The position numbers and the translations under genes are program-made. The notes beneath the pieces are model-generated. The model did no database searches and had not been told where the DNA came from. It saw only the letters and a program-made list of their open reading frames with translations. Positions 1-5,026 of a DNA stretch of 5,026 nt are shown here, piece by piece. Numbering within the stretch: position 1 is the first letter of the stretch; every line of letters starts with the position of its first letter. The stretch comes from Solirubrobacterales bacterium (GTDB taxonomy: Bacteria; Actinomycetota; Thermoleophilia; Solirubrobacterales; Solirubrobacteraceae), in assembly GCA_025963955.1 (NCBI GenBank), contig JAOPZU010000067.1, forward strand, positions 1 through 5,026, given 5' to 3'.

Positions 1-529
1 CGGCAGGGTACTCCGGACGCTCACCGACACAGCGCACCGCGATGCCCACCGGTCCGTCGACCTCGCTCGCGCGTTCCACCGCGGTCCGCAGCTCCTCCGG
101 AGTGGCGCAGCTGAGGCCCTCGGCGTAGCCGGCGGCGCGGAACATCGACGGCCAGTCGACGGGTCCCGGCGTCGGCTGTGCCCCGGAGATGGCGTAGATG
201 CCGTTGTCGAAGACGAGGTGGAGGTAGTTGCGCGGGGCGGCGTCCGCGACCGCGGCCAACACCCCGAGCTGCATCAGCAGCGACCCGTCCCCGTCCAGCA
301 CCCACACGTCGCGGGCGCCGTCTACGCCGAGGGCCAGCCCCAGCCCGATCGCGCCGGCCGAGCCCATGAGGCCCATCAGCCGGTAGTCCTCCGCTCGCGG
401 CTGAGGCCAGAACGCGATCGCACTCATCGTGAGCACGGCGAGCGCGTCGGTGCCCGCGCGTGCCTGCTCGAGTGTCCGGCAGGCGTCCTCGACGCTCATC
501 GTGGCGCTGTGGTTCGTCACGGTGCTCAT
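1..529 (-). CDS. Split ThDP-dependent decarboxylase, beta (PP-domain) subunit, 3' end beyond window
   Basis: This is the cofactor-pyrophosphate half of a two-subunit thiamine-diphosphate 2-oxo acid decarboxylase, of the sulfopyruvate decarboxylase beta (ComE) / phosphonopyruvate decarboxylase C-terminal type. The 176 visible residues run in frame without a stop to the left edge. They contain the ThDP/Mg motif GDG at residues 80-82, followed about 27 residues later by DNG (108-110), and the family-like stretch YAISGAQPTPG just after it. ComE-type subunits are about 180-190 residues, so little is probably missing. The ATG at 529 overlaps the TGA of the alpha gene (ATGA), and a GGGAG lies 10 nt upstream (540-544) inside that gene. 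A second in-frame ATG at 499 has no ribosome binding site. It should work only with the alpha subunit, since the active site forms between PYR and PP domains. The substrate is unknown. An acetolactate-synthase-like role is less likely, because those enzymes are single long chains. Family confidence is high, substrate confidence low. Confidence 0.9.
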   Translation of the reverse strand, partial: MSTVTNHSATMSVEDACRTLEQARAGTDALAVLTMSAIAFWPQPRAEDYRLMGLMGSAGAIGLGLALGVDGARDVWVLDGDGSLLMQLGVLAAVADAAPRNYLHLVFDNGIYAISGAQPTPGPVDWPSMFRAAGYAEGLSCATPEELRTAVERASEVDGPVGIAVRCVGERPEYPA

Positions 530-1032
530 GCGGTCGGGGCTCCCAGCAGGACGACGCTCGTGCAGGTCTCTTCGAAGGCGGCCTCGAGGGCAGGCTGGAT
601 CAGGTGCGCCTCGTCCGGACCCTCGACGAGGACGCTGCGGACGCCGAGCGTCTCCAGCAGCGGCAGGCAGAGGTGGACGGCGCTGCCCGGGTCGTCCGCC
701 ACGGCGACGTCGACGTCCCGCCCGTACATGCCGGCGAGGATCGCCAGCGGCACGGACTGATCGTGGGTGAACGCGCGCAGCGCGTTCACCGAGGCGAAGA
801 GCCCGAGCTGCTGAATGAGCGCGACGGGCTTCTGCCCCGCCATCCAGAGGCCGGCGCAGATCGCCAGCACGTCGTCTTCGGTGGCGGCGCGCACGACGGG
901 GATCGCGGAGTCGTCCAGCGCGAGCATCACGCTTTTCTGGTGCGTGTCCGGGACGGTGACCACGTGGGTGGTCCCGATGCCGGTCAGGGCGGACAACGCG
1001 GCGGGCGCGCCGACCGGGGTGGCGACGGGCAC
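526..1032 (-). CDS. Split ThDP-dependent decarboxylase, alpha (PYR-domain) subunit
   Basis: This is the pyrimidine-binding half of the same decarboxylase, 168 residues, about the size of ComD-type alpha subunits. The N-terminal THVVTVPD (22-29) matches the first strand and loop of the PYR domain. E52, in RAATEDDVLAICAG, sits where the family has the conserved glutamate that activates the thiamine aminopyrimidine. IQQLGLFASVNAL (about 73-85) corresponds to the usual MQNSGLGNSINAL. The start is GTG at 1032, supported by GGAGGG (1040-1045) with a 7-nt spacer inside the end of the aldehyde dehydrogenase gene, which stops 3 bp upstream. The TGA overlaps the ATG of the beta gene, a sign of translational coupling and fixed subunit ratio. 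Known relatives convert sulfopyruvate to sulfoacetaldehyde or phosphonopyruvate to phosphonoacetaldehyde. Many bacterial homologues lie outside those pathways, so the 2-oxo acid used here is open. Confidence 0.9.
   Translation of the reverse strand: MPVATPVGAPAALSALTGIGTTHVVTVPDTHQKSVMLALDDSAIPVVRAATEDDVLAICAGLWMAGQKPVALIQQLGLFASVNALRAFTHDQSVPLAILAGMYGRDVDVAVADDPGSAVHLCLPLLETLGVRSVLVEGPDEAHLIQPALEAAFEETCTSVVLLGAPTA
766..790. repeat. Perfect 11-bp inverted repeat with 3-nt loop inside the alpha subunit gene
   Basis: The arms GGTGAACGCGC (766-776) and GCGCGTTCACC (780-790) are exact reverse complements separated by GCA. In the minus-strand mRNA this would be a stable GC-rich hairpin. It lies in codons for VNALRAFT, part of the conserved PYR-domain motif, so the bases are constrained by protein sequence and the symmetry may be chance. 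No T-run follows it on either strand, so it is not an intrinsic terminator. Confidence 0.6.
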
Positions 1033-1035
1033 CGC

Positions 1036-2511
1036 TCAGCCCTCCACGTAGACGGCCTTGAGCTGCGTGTACCAGTCCAGCCCGTGCTGGCCCATCTCCC
1101 GCGACCATGACGAGGAGGCCTTCATGCCGCCGAAGGGCATGTTCGGCTCGGCGCCGGTGGTCTGGGAGTTGATGTGCACCATGCCCGCCTGGATGTCGGC
1201 GGCGAAGGCGATGGCGCTCGCCGTGTTGCGGCTGAAGATCGACGCCGAGAGGCCGTACTCGGTGTCGTTGCACCGCTGGATGCCCTCGGTGTAGTCGCTC
1301 ACCCGGATCAGGGACACCATCGGCCCGAACGTCTCGCGGCGCACGTAGTCGGCCGTCGGGTCGGGCTCGAGCAGGATGGTCGGGGCGCCGTAGAAGCCGC
1401 CGGCCGGGACCTCGCCGAAGCGCCTGACCTCGGCGCCATGCGCGACGGCGTCGGCCACGCTCTCCTCGAACTCATCGCGCGCCTGCTCGGTCACCAGCGG
1501 GCCGACGTGGGTCTCCGGGTCCACCCCCGGCCCCAAACGCTTGCTGGCGAAGGCGTCCTGGAGGCGGCGGCTGACCTCGTCGAAGATCGCGTCGACCACG
1601 AAGACGCGGCGCGTGGCGGTGCACTTCTGTCCGGTGGAGCCGATCGCCCCGAGCGTCAGCTCCTGGATCACGAGGTCCAGGTCGGCGTCCTCGAGGACGA
1701 GCACAGGGTTGTTCCCGCCGAGCTCCATCTGGTACTTCATCCCGGCTTCGACCGCCTGCGCAGCGATGCGCTTGCCGACGGCGTTGCTGCCGGTGAACGT
1801 CACCGCGTTGGCCGGAGCCTGCATCAGCGCGGGCCCCAGGACCGAGCCGCGGCCGAGCACGAGGTTGACCGCCCCCGGATGCACGCCGGCCTCCTCGAGG
1901 ATCGCGACGAAGGCGGCCATCGTCATCGGCGCGGGGTCCGCCGGCTTCAGGACCACGGCGTTGCCGGTGATGAGCGCCGCCGCGACCTTGGAGCCCGGCA
2001 GCAGCATCGGGAAGTTCCACGGGGAAATCGCCACCACCACGCCGAGCGGCACCGTGGTCGTGAACGTCCACTGCGATGCCGGCTTGTGACCCGGAAGCAG
2101 CTCGCCCAGCGGCCCGAAGATGAGTCCGGCGTACACCTCGAGCGTCTCGGCCGTGCGCACCACTTCGCCCACCGCCTCGGGAAGGGGCTTCCCCTCCTCG
2201 AGCGTCAGCGTCATGGCGAGCTCCTGCGCGCGCTCCCGCAGGATGCCGGCGGCGCGCCGGAAGATCTCCGCCCGCTGGTAGACCGACGTCGCGGCCCAGG
2301 CGGGCTGCGCTGCGGCTGCGGCCGCGAGCGCCGCGGTCGCGTCCTCGGGCGAGGACTGCGAGACCCGGATCAGCGGCTGCCCGGTGGCGGGGTCCAGGTT
2401 GTCGCTCGGGTCCCCGCCGCTTCCGGCCGTCCAGGATCCCCCGATGTAGTTCAGCAGCACCCCGTCCCGGACGAACGGGCCGGTGACGAGCTCTTGAGCG
2501 GTGGCGGACAT
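1036..2511 (-). CDS. NAD(P)-dependent aldehyde dehydrogenase
   Basis: The product oxidises an aldehyde to its carboxylate in the cytoplasm with NAD(P)+. At 491 residues it is full length for the family. Visible active-site elements, in order, are SPWNF with N166 (oxyanion hole), LKPAD with K189 (cofactor ribose), FTGSNAVG (239-246, Rossmann loop), MELGG with general base E263, GQKC with catalytic C297, and ETFGP (393-397, cofactor contact). The GSTGQKCTATRR context resembles alpha-ketoglutaric-semialdehyde and benzaldehyde-type dehydrogenases, which is too weak to name the substrate. There are two possible starts. ATG at 2517 overlaps the previous stop as ATGA, but AGGAG (2519-2523) is only 1 nt from it. 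That same AGGAG is 7 nt from ATG at 2511, so 2511 is preferred. Much longer readings of this frame run antiphase through the CoA-transferase gene and are not real. The likely substrates are the aldehyde from the downstream decarboxylase, or a ring-cleavage semialdehyde. Confidence 0.95.
   Translation of the reverse strand: MSATAQELVTGPFVRDGVLLNYIGGSWTAGSGGDPSDNLDPATGQPLIRVSQSSPEDATAALAAAAAAQPAWAATSVYQRAEIFRRAAGILRERAQELAMTLTLEEGKPLPEAVGEVVRTAETLEVYAGLIFGPLGELLPGHKPASQWTFTTTVPLGVVVAISPWNFPMLLPGSKVAAALITGNAVVLKPADPAPMTMAAFVAILEEAGVHPGAVNLVLGRGSVLGPALMQAPANAVTFTGSNAVGKRIAAQAVEAGMKYQMELGGNNPVLVLEDADLDLVIQELTLGAIGSTGQKCTATRRVFVVDAIFDEVSRRLQDAFASKRLGPGVDPETHVGPLVTEQARDEFEESVADAVAHGAEVRRFGEVPAGGFYGAPTILLEPDPTADYVRRETFGPMVSLIRVSDYTEGIQRCNDTEYGLSASIFSRNTASAIAFAADIQAGMVHINSQTTGAEPNMPFGGMKASSSWSREMGQHGLDWYTQLKAVYVEG
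1040..1045 (-). promoter_or_regulatory. Ribosome binding site GGAGGG for the alpha subunit
   Basis: GGAGGG on the minus strand lies 7 nt before the GTG at 1032 and within the last codons of the aldehyde dehydrogenase gene. It supports the GTG as the start although no ATG is present there. Confidence 0.75.
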
Positions 2512-2513
2512 GG

Positions 2514-3701
2514 TCATGCTCCTGTCGTGTTGGCGGCGGTTGCCGCTTCGCGGATCTCGTCGGTGTGCTGGCCCAGGCGCGGCGTGGGTCCGCTCAGCGG
2601 CAGCGGCACGCCGCCCAGGCGAATCGGCGTGCGGATCTGCCGCACCGGGCCGTCCGGCTCCTCGAGGACCGCCAGGAGACCGGCCTCGGTGTCCGGATCG
2701 CTGAACATCTCGCCGACCGAGTTGATGACGGCGGCCGCGACCCCGGCCTCGTTGAACGCCACCGCCCAGTCGGCGGCCGAGCGCGTCGAAAGGACGGCCT
2801 CGAGCATCTGCTCGAGCTCGCCGCGGTTGGCCACCCGCGCGGCGTTGCCCGCGAAGCGCTCGTCGGTGATCCACTCCGGTCGGCCCACGACCGCGCACAG
2901 GCGCTGGAACTGCACCTCGGAGGACGCGGCGATCGCCAGATCCTTGTCGCCCGCGCGGACCACCTGGTAGGGCGCCACGTTCGGGTGCGTGTTGCCCATG
3001 GCGCGCGGCTCGATGCCGCCGATGAGGTAGTTCATCCCCTGGTTGGTGAACAGCGACGCGCACGCCTCGGCCAGCGCCACCTCCACGCGGCCGCCGACCC
3101 CGGTCTGCTCCACCCGTCGCAGCTCCGCGAGGATGCCGATCGTCGCGAACAGGCCGGCCGACAGATCCGCGATCGGCACACCTGCCTTGACCCCGTGATC
3201 GGGATCGGGCCCAGTCACGGCCAGCACCCCGGCGTGGGCCTGGATGAGGAAGTCGAGCGCGGGCCAGGCCGCCCGAGAGGAGCTGTGGCCGTACCCGCTG
3301 ATCACCCCGTGCACGATCCGCGGATTGCGCTCCAGCAGCACGTCGTCGGAGAGGCCCATCCGCTCCATCGCCCCGGGCAGGAAGTTCTCCATCAGGACAT
3401 CCGCCTCCTCGACAAGGGCCAGGACCACCTCGCGATCGGCCGCCTCACGCAGGTCAAGCTCGATCGAGCGGCGCCCGCGGTTGCACGCGTAGAAGTAGGC
3501 GGCGTCCCCCGAGGGTGCGAACGGCGGACCCCAGCGCCGGGTCTCGTCCCCGGAACCGGTCCGCTCGACCTTGATCACGTCGGCCCCCAGATCGGCCATC
3601 ACCTGGGTGGCGAAAGGGCCGGCGAGGATCCGGCTCAGGTCGAGGATCCGGACCCCGGCCAGCGGGCCGGATCGCGGCTGCTCCAGATCGGGCCAGCTCA
3701 T
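2514..3701 (-). CDS. Class III (CaiB/BaiF family) CoA-transferase
   Basis: The product moves CoA between acyl-CoA and a free carboxylate through an aspartyl-CoA thioester intermediate, typically as an interlocked dimer. With the start at 3701 it has 395 residues, normal for the family. Diagnostic parts are PLAGVRILDLSRILAGPFATQVMADLGADVIKVE (13-46, starting almost at the N-terminus as usual), CNRGRRSIELDL (73-84), ENFLPG (105-110), ALDFLIQAHAG (148-158) and GVPIADLSAGLFA (174-186), in which D179 is the expected catalytic aspartate. In-frame starts at 3758 (ATG) and 3800 (GTG) would add 19 or 33 residues outside the family's N-terminal boundary and would run over the inverted repeat. None of the three starts has a clear Shine-Dalgarno, so a leaderless or weakly initiated message is possible. 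It is the first gene of the operon and probably activates the acid made by the next gene. The same fold includes acyl-CoA racemases, but length and context favour a transferase. Confidence 0.93.
   Translation of the reverse strand: MSWPDLEQPRSGPLAGVRILDLSRILAGPFATQVMADLGADVIKVERTGSGDETRRWGPPFAPSGDAAYFYACNRGRRSIELDLREAADREVVLALVEEADVLMENFLPGAMERMGLSDDVLLERNPRIVHGVISGYGHSSSRAAWPALDFLIQAHAGVLAVTGPDPDHGVKAGVPIADLSAGLFATIGILAELRRVEQTGVGGRVEVALAEACASLFTNQGMNYLIGGIEPRAMGNTHPNVAPYQVVRAGDKDLAIAASSEVQFQRLCAVVGRPEWITDERFAGNAARVANRGELEQMLEAVLSTRSAADWAVAFNEAGVAAAVINSVGEMFSDPDTEAGLLAVLEEPDGPVRQIRTPIRLGGVPLPLSGPTPRLGQHTDEIREAATAANTTGA
2519..2523 (-). promoter_or_regulatory. Ribosome binding site AGGAG that decides the aldehyde dehydrogenase start
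   Basis: AGGAG on the minus strand is followed by C-ATG-ACC-ATG. The spacing is 1 nt to the first ATG (2517) and 7 nt to the second (2511). Only the second is at normal distance. Confidence 0.7.
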
Positions 3702-3764
3702 GCGCGGAGGGTCGTCGGGGGCATGCGAGCAACGTACGCCGCACACCACGTGCCGCATGGCATC

Positions 3765-3781
3765 GTTCGGGATGTCCGAAC
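3765..3781. promoter_or_regulatory. Candidate operator: perfect inverted repeat GTTCGG-N5-CCGAAC
   Basis: GTTCGGGATGTCCGAAC has exact 6-bp arms around a 5-bp spacer, in the middle of the divergent intergenic region, 63 bp from the CoA-transferase start and 72 bp from the dioxygenase start. This symmetry and location suit a dimeric repressor or activator serving both transcripts. The arm order is the reverse of the actinobacterial LexA box (CGAAC-N4-GTTCG), so it is not a LexA site. No regulator gene is in the window. Confidence 0.5.
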
Positions 3782-3837
3782 CGCACCCATCGACCGGCAC
3801 CCACGCTGCACGATGCGCTCACGTCAAACGCCGTTCG

Positions 3838-3845
3838 AGAAGGAG
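3838..3845 (+). promoter_or_regulatory. Ribosome binding site AGAAGGAG of the dioxygenase gene
   Basis: AGAAGGAG lies 8 nt before the ATG at 3854. It is a near-consensus Shine-Dalgarno and fixes the start. Confidence 0.85.
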
Positions 3846-3853
3846 AGCCCTTC

Positions 3854-4858
3854 ATGCCGCAGCACACCATCGCCCAGCTCGCGCACGTCGAGATCCTGAG
3901 CGCCAAGCCGCAGGAGACCGAGGACTTCTTCGTCGACCTGCTGGGGATGTCGGTCACCGCCCGGGACGGACAGTCCGCCTTCCTGCGCGCGTGGCAGGAC
4001 ACCTACCACCACTCGCTGATCATCACCGAGGCGCCCGACGCCGGCCTCGGCCACATCGGCTTTCGCGCCGATTCGCCGGCGGCGCTGGAGGCCGTCGCCG
4101 CCTCCATCGAGACGACCGGCCGCGGCACGGGCTGGATCGAACCCGGACATGGACACGGCCGCGCGTACACCTTCACCACGCCCGACGGCCACAGGAACGA
4201 GGTGTTCTGGGACGTCGAGCGCTACCAGGCCACCCCCGAGGAGGCCAGCGTCTCCCCGAACCTCCCCCAGAAGCGTCCGCTGCACGGCAACCCCGTCAAG
4301 CGCCTGGACCACGTCAACCTCATGGCCGCCGACCTGCCGGCCACCTCGGCCTTCTACCAGGAGCACCTGTCCTTCCTCGTGCGCGAGAAGATCACGATGC
4401 CCGACGGCGACCTCGGACACTGGCTCTCCGTCTCGCCGCTGCCGCACGAGATCGCGATCATGCAGGACATGACCGGCACCGCCGGCCGCCTGCACCACGT
4501 CGCCTTCTGGTACGGGAACGACACGCACCTGAACGACTGCGCCGAGACCCTGCGCGACTACAACATCACCATCGAGGCCGGCCCGTCGAAGCACGGCATC
4601 ACCCAGTCCCCGTTCATGTACGTCTACGAGCCCGGCGGCAACCGTGTCGAGCTCTTCGGCGCCAACGGCTACATGATCTTCGAGCCCGACTGGAAGACCC
4701 GCGTGTGGACGCCCGAGAACCTGGCCGTCGGCGGCTCGATGTACGGGCTGGAGCTGCCGCCGACCTTCTTCGCCTACGGCACCCCGAACGTGGAGATCGG
4801 CGAGGACGCCCTGACCGAGGGCTTCAAGCACGCGCCCGACCAGGTCCCGGTCTCCTAG
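3854..4858 (+). CDS. Type I extradiol ring-cleavage dioxygenase (catechol 2,3-dioxygenase-like, VOC superfamily)
   Basis: The product inserts O2 beside the two hydroxyls of a catechol (meta cleavage), giving a yellow 2-hydroxymuconic-semialdehyde-type product. Its 334 residues form two VOC modules: an N-terminal non-metal module starting at LAHVEILS (9-16) and a catalytic C-terminal one starting at RLDHVNLM (150-157). The 2-His-1-carboxylate metal triad is H153, H215 (RLHHVAFW) and E266 (GGNRVELF). Acid/base and second-sphere residues H198, H247 and Y258 are also in place, so it should be active, probably with Fe(II), although Mn(II) is known in relatives. N155 two residues after the first ligand, and W190, recall homoprotocatechuate 2,3-dioxygenases. 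However, the arginine that binds that substrate's carboxylate is Ala (A242) by my alignment, so another catechol is likely. The start is fixed by AGAAGGAG, 8 nt upstream. It is transcribed away from the operon and shares its intergenic region, which suggests joint control. Family confidence is high, substrate confidence low. Confidence 0.95.
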   Translation: MPQHTIAQLAHVEILSAKPQETEDFFVDLLGMSVTARDGQSAFLRAWQDTYHHSLIITEAPDAGLGHIGFRADSPAALEAVAASIETTGRGTGWIEPGHGHGRAYTFTTPDGHRNEVFWDVERYQATPEEASVSPNLPQKRPLHGNPVKRLDHVNLMAADLPATSAFYQEHLSFLVREKITMPDGDLGHWLSVSPLPHEIAIMQDMTGTAGRLHHVAFWYGNDTHLNDCAETLRDYNITIEAGPSKHGITQSPFMYVYEPGGNRVELFGANGYMIFEPDWKTRVWTPENLAVGGSMYGLELPPTFFAYGTPNVEIGEDALTEGFKHAPDQVPVS

Positions 4859-4891
4859 CTTTCCGGAGAAGCCGAACAGCACCGACGCAGG

Positions 4892-4928
4892 TCGTGGTCA
4901 TGCGGCACCTTCAGCGGCATGACCACGA
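4892..4928. repeat. Perfect 12-bp inverted repeat across the start codon of the next gene
   Basis: TCGTGGTCATGC (4892-4903) and GCATGACCACGA (4917-4928) are exact reverse complements separated by 13 bases. The right arm contains the ATG at 4919 and the next two codons. In RNA the arms would form a hairpin hiding the start codon. In DNA they could be a long operator. There is no following T-run, so it is not a standard terminator for the dioxygenase gene. Confidence 0.7.
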
Positions 4929-5026
4929 TCGAGCAGACCGCCGCCCTCCCCACCGCGCGCGCCGACGAGCAGCTGTTCCACGACCTCTTCTCCCCGCCGG
5001 AGATCCAGGCGCTCCGCCGTCACGTG
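4919..5026 (+). CDS. Unidentified protein, N-terminal 36 codons only
   Basis: An open frame from ATG at 4919 to the right edge has G or C in the third position of essentially every codon, with the exception of CGT near the end, as in the neighbouring genes. It is therefore probably real. It encodes MTTIEQTAALPTARADEQLF, then HDLFSPPEIQALRRHV. I do not recognise the family. The FSPPEIQALR helix is like the N-terminal region of many phytanoyl-CoA-dioxygenase-like and other proteins, but 36 residues cannot decide. There is no signal peptide or membrane segment in what is visible. It lies 60 bp after the dioxygenase stop on the same strand, so the two may be cotranscribed in the same pathway. No Shine-Dalgarno precedes the ATG, which is embedded in the 12-bp inverted repeat. 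Confidence 0.65.
   Translation, partial: MTTIEQTAALPTARADEQLFHDLFSPPEIQALRRHV

Larger units (their letters stand above)
3702..3853. promoter_or_regulatory. Divergent intergenic region between the operon and the dioxygenase gene
   Basis: This 152-bp stretch must hold promoters for both directions. No good -35/-10 pair stands out. On the minus strand there is a TTGACG (3822-3827) without a convincing -10 at 17-18 nt, and a TACGTT (3731-3736) that fits a loose TANNNT -10 and would give a leader of about 20-25 nt to the ATG at 3701. On the plus strand nothing convincing was seen. The centre carries the 17-bp inverted repeat listed separately. The promoter hexamers are tentative. Confidence 0.5.

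Noticed and set aside
1..529. Naming the decarboxylase pair comD/comE or as phosphonopyruvate decarboxylase
   Set aside because: Domain similarity supports the family only. No neighbour in the window belongs to coenzyme M or phosphonate metabolism, so no gene symbol was given.
1174..2970. Long plus-strand open frame (598 codons) opposite the aldehyde dehydrogenase and CoA-transferase genes
   Set aside because: The translation is low-complexity Arg/Gly/His/Ala-rich with no domain, as expected from the antisense frame of high-GC genes. The minus-strand genes are clearly real.
2512..3063. Extension of the aldehyde dehydrogenase frame upstream by about 180 residues
   Set aside because: The extension is Arg/Gly-rich, overlaps the CoA-transferase gene in another frame, and lies before the normal family N-terminus.
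3623..3651. 11-bp direct repeat CGAGGATCCGG, two copies 18 bp apart
   Set aside because: It encodes the two similar RIL segments of the conserved RILDLSRILAG motif of the CoA-transferase, so the protein sequence explains it.
2565..3899. Long plus-strand open frame (444 codons) opposite the CoA-transferase gene
   Set aside because: It is antisense to a clear CaiB/BaiF gene, has no recognisable motif, and runs into the start of the dioxygenase gene in another frame.
4859..4872. Near-palindrome around TCCGGA just after the dioxygenase stop, as a terminator
   Set aside because: The stem is only a few base pairs with mismatches and there is no T-run after it.
3824..4882. Minus-strand open frame (352 codons) opposite the dioxygenase gene
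   Set aside because: It is a shadow of a gene with a full catalytic motif set and a strong ribosome binding site. Its translation is Val/Gly/Arg-rich with no domain.

Overview
This is a GC-rich window (roughly 70% by eye) with strong G/C bias at third codon positions, AGGAG-type ribosome binding sites and tightly packed operons. These traits suggest a high-GC soil bacterium, most likely an actinobacterium, but nothing here fixes the genus. It looks like a piece of a catabolic gene cluster. No rRNA, tRNA, CRISPR array, transposase or phage gene was seen.

Layout. Positions 1-3701 hold a four-gene operon read leftwards on the minus strand. In transcription order it encodes a class III (CaiB/BaiF) CoA-transferase (3701-2514), an NAD(P)-dependent aldehyde dehydrogenase (2511-1036), and the two halves of a split thiamine-diphosphate decarboxylase: the alpha/PYR subunit (1032-526) and the beta/PP subunit (529 to beyond the left edge). 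Gaps within the operon are 2 or 3 bp, and the two decarboxylase genes overlap by 4 bp (ATGA), so the four products are probably made together. A 152-bp divergent intergenic region (3702-3853) carries a 17-bp perfect inverted repeat that could be an operator. To its right, on the plus strand, lies a type I extradiol (catechol 2,3-dioxygenase-like) ring-cleavage enzyme (3854-4858). A 60-bp gap follows, then an unidentified gene (4919 to the right edge) whose start codon sits inside a 12-bp perfect inverted repeat.

How the genes may work together (inference). The extradiol dioxygenase opens a catecholic ring. The leftward operon has the three activities needed to turn a 2-oxo acid into an acyl-CoA in separate steps: decarboxylation to an aldehyde, oxidation to the acid, and CoA transfer. 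Alternatively, the aldehyde dehydrogenase could oxidise the semialdehyde made by ring cleavage. The substrate cannot be named from the sequence. The decarboxylase resembles sulfopyruvate and phosphonopyruvate decarboxylases, but its neighbours are catabolic and none of the visible genes belongs to coenzyme M or phosphonate synthesis.
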